A model generated the notes under the pieces. The model searched no databases, had not been told where the DNA came from, and was given only the letters and a program-made list of their open reading frames with translations. A program made the translations under genes and the position numbers. Below are positions 39,477 through 41,271 of a DNA stretch of 41,271 nucleotides, in pieces (position 1 is the stretch's first letter; each line of letters begins with the position of its first letter). The stretch lies in contig CACCCN010000011.1 of assembly GCA_902544525.1 (NCBI GenBank), forward strand, positions 1 to 41,271. The letters are read 5' to 3'. This stretch comes from an uncultured Pelagibacteraceae bacterium (GTDB lineage: Bacteria; Pseudomonadota; Alphaproteobacteria; Pelagibacterales; AG-422-B15).

Positions 39477-40057
39477 AGGTTTACAAAATTTGATATTATT
39501 TTTTTACCATATTTTTTTGAGGTTCCAATGCTTTCTGGATGAAATTGAACCCCATAAATTGGATAATCCTTATGCTCAATGCCCATAATAATATCTTTTC
39601 TATCATCAATTGTTTGTGAAATAATTTTAAAACAACTTGGTAATGATTTTGGCTCTATTACTAAACTGTGATATCTTGTTGCATCAAACCTTTTTGGTAA
39701 TCCAATAAAAATTTTAGATTTATTTTCGTTAGTCATTTCAGAAATTTTACCATGCATTATTTTATTTGCTCTCACAATTTTACCTCCAAACGCTTGGCCA
39801 ATTGACTGATGCCCAAGACAAACACCAAGTATTGGAATGGATTTATGGAATGTCTTTATAGCATCAATACAAATACCAGCCTCATTTGGGGTACATGGTC
39901 CAGGTGAAATAATAATTTTTTTTGGTTTAATTTTGTATTGTATATCTCTTATTGACACCTTATCATTTCTTAAAACCGTAACTGATTGACCTGTTTCCTC
40001 AATGTAGTGAGCTAGATTGAAAGTAAAACTATCGTAATTATCTATTAACAGTATCAT
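39473..40057 (-). CDS. trpG: Anthranilate synthase component II (glutamine amidotransferase)
   Basis: TrpG hydrolyses glutamine and passes ammonia to TrpE. The 194 aa class I amidotransferase has the catalytic cysteine C80 (GVCLGHQSIG), and H173 and E175 in VQFHPES. SPGPCTPNEAG near residue 51 is the usual oxyanion-site motif. The same family also serves p-aminobenzoate synthase (PabA). Its position between trpE and trpD supports TrpG, though dual use is common. It overlaps trpE and trpD by four bases each. Confidence 0.95.
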   Translation of the reverse strand: MILLIDNYDSFTFNLAHYIEETGQSVTVLRNDKVSIRDIQYKIKPKKIIISPGPCTPNEAGICIDAIKTFHKSIPILGVCLGHQSIGQAFGGKIVRANKIMHGKISEMTNENKSKIFIGLPKRFDATRYHSLVIEPKSLPSCFKIISQTIDDRKDIIMGIEHKDYPIYGVQFHPESIGTSKKYGKKIISNFVNL

Positions 40058-41271
40058 TTTATATTACCCTGAACTATTTCAGCTGCTTTTATAACAGCCA
40101 TTGATTTATTTATAGTCTCTTTATATTCATTTCCAGGTTTGCTGTCATAAACAACGCCACCACCAGCTTGAACATAAAGTTTTTTATTTTGTATTATTCC
40201 AGTACGTAACACAATACATGTATCCATTTCATTCATAGAAGAAAAGTATCCAACAGCACCGGCATAAGGACCTCTTTTGGTAGTTTCAAGTTCATCAATA
40301 ATTTGCATGGCTCTTATTTTTGGTGCTCCAGTAACAGTGCCGGCAGGAAAACCTGCCATTAATGCATCCATTAATGTTTTATCTTTTTTCAATTCACCCT
40401 CAACATTTGATACAATATGCATAACATGAGAGTAACGTTCAATTGCAAAGCTAGACGTTACATTTACCGTATTAGTTTTAACAACTCGACCAACATCATT
40501 TCTTCCCAAATCCAATAACATCAAGTGCTCAGATATTTCTTTTTTATCCTTTAATAAATCTTTTTCATTCATTAAGTCATCTTTTTTTGTTTTACCTCTA
40601 GGCCTTGTGCCTGCAATAGGTCTTATTGTAACTTTATTTTTTCTTACACGTACAAGTATCTCAGGACTAGATCCTATAATATCGAATTTTGGGAAATTAA
40701 ATAAATACATAAATGGTGAGGGGTTTGTTTCACGTAACACTCTATAAAGAAAACTAGCCTTATGATCAAAAGGCATTTCAAATCTATGACTAGGTACAAT
40801 TTGAAATATATCACCTTGCTTGATGTAATTTTTTGATTTTTCTATATTTTTATAAAACTTATTTTTAGAAATATTTGATTTTGGTTTTAAAGTTTTTCTT
40901 CTGGTTAAATCGAAATCTAATTTTATTTCATTATAATCATTGATAAAATTTAGATCAGAAATAATGTTTTTTTTGATATTAGAATAATTATCTAGAGTTT
41001 TACTGTAAGTGCCTTTTATAAAAGCCTTGATTATAAATAACTCTTTTTCGTGATTATCATAAATGAAGAGATTTTTTGGATAAAAGAGCAGGCAATCAGG
41101 TAAATTTAAAATATCCTTTTTTTTATTCCTTGATATCTTTTCTATATAGTTGATGGCTTCATAACCTAGGTAACCAAAAACACCTGATGACATTGGTGGC
41201 AATGAATTGTCTATTCTAATTTTTAAATTGCTGATTAGATTTTCTAAGCTCTTAAATGGATCAGCATTATT
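40054..41271 (-). CDS. trpE: Anthranilate synthase component I (N-terminus beyond window)
   Basis: TrpE makes anthranilate from chorismate with ammonia from TrpG. The reading frame stays open to the right edge, so the TTG at 41200-41202 is not the start: the preceding 23 codons in frame read as family sequence leading into LPPMSSGVFGYLGYEA. About 100 N-terminal residues, including most of the tryptophan feedback site, lie outside. The chorismate-binding part is complete: PIAGTRPRGKTKKDD, LDLGRNDVGRV, then AGFPAGTVTGAPKIRAMQIIDELE. Any attenuator or trp promoter would also lie beyond the window. Confidence 0.95.
   Translation of the reverse strand, partial: NNADPFKSLENLISNLKIRIDNSLPPMSSGVFGYLGYEAINYIEKISRNKKKDILNLPDCLLFYPKNLFIYDNHEKELFIIKAFIKGTYSKTLDNYSNIKKNIISDLNFINDYNEIKLDFDLTRRKTLKPKSNISKNKFYKNIEKSKNYIKQGDIFQIVPSHRFEMPFDHKASFLYRVLRETNPSPFMYLFNFPKFDIIGSSPEILVRVRKNKVTIRPIAGTRPRGKTKKDDLMNEKDLLKDKKEISEHLMLLDLGRNDVGRVVKTNTVNVTSSFAIERYSHVMHIVSNVEGELKKDKTLMDALMAGFPAGTVTGAPKIRAMQIIDELETTKRGPYAGAVGYFSSMNEMDTCIVLRTGIIQNKKLYVQAGGGVVYDSKPGNEYKETINKSMAVIKAAEIVQGNIK

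Overview
This 41 kb window is a stretch of core chromosome from an AT-rich, LPS-making alphaproteobacterium, probably one with a streamlined genome such as those of free-living marine lineages. The placement rests on four things. The gene order nuoA-N, birA, coaX, rnj, methylmalonyl-CoA epimerase, DUF1467, proS, lolC/E, lolD, dnaE is typical of alphaproteobacteria. The prolyl-tRNA synthetase is the short form. NuoG lacks the N7 cluster motif. A GTTC-N7-GTTC operator, the alphaproteobacterial SOS box, sits in front of lexA. I cannot name the genus from sequence alone. No tRNA, rRNA, CRISPR, insertion sequence, phage gene or toxin-antitoxin pair is visible.

Layout. Positions 1-13586 (+) carry a complete 14-subunit NADH:quinone oxidoreductase operon, nuoABCDEFGHIJKLMN; only the end of nuoA is inside the window. 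Positions 13592-24108 (+) continue with almost no gaps through biotin ligase (birA), type III pantothenate kinase (coaX), RNase J, methylmalonyl-CoA epimerase, a DUF1467 membrane protein, proS, the lipoprotein-release genes lolC/E and lolD, and DNA polymerase III alpha (dnaE). A 123-nt apparently structured leader precedes the second block at 24232-35507 (+): rpsB, tsf, pyrH, frr, uppS, cdsA, dxr, bamA, skp, lpxD, fabZ, lpxA, lpxI. This block joins translation, isoprenoid and phospholipid precursor supply, outer-membrane protein assembly and lipid A synthesis. It meets a minus-strand block tail to tail: trpE (N-terminus outside the window), trpG, trpD, trpC, then lexA and gltA.

The packing is extreme. 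Only four gaps reach 30 nt: 24109-24231, 29653-29682, 36809-36874 and 37556-37660. Many neighbours overlap by 1-14 nt, so long co-transcribed and translationally coupled units are likely. Several genes that usually sit in these conserved clusters are missing here: rseP between dxr and bamA, lpxB after lpxI, and genes often found around lexA. This fits gene loss or relocation.

I found no evidence for a new multi-gene system. The most useful leads are the rpsB leader, whose predicted stem contains the ribosome binding site; the LexA operator overlapping a plausible promoter; the absence of rseP beside bamA; and the loss of metal-binding histidines in the DnaE PHP domain.
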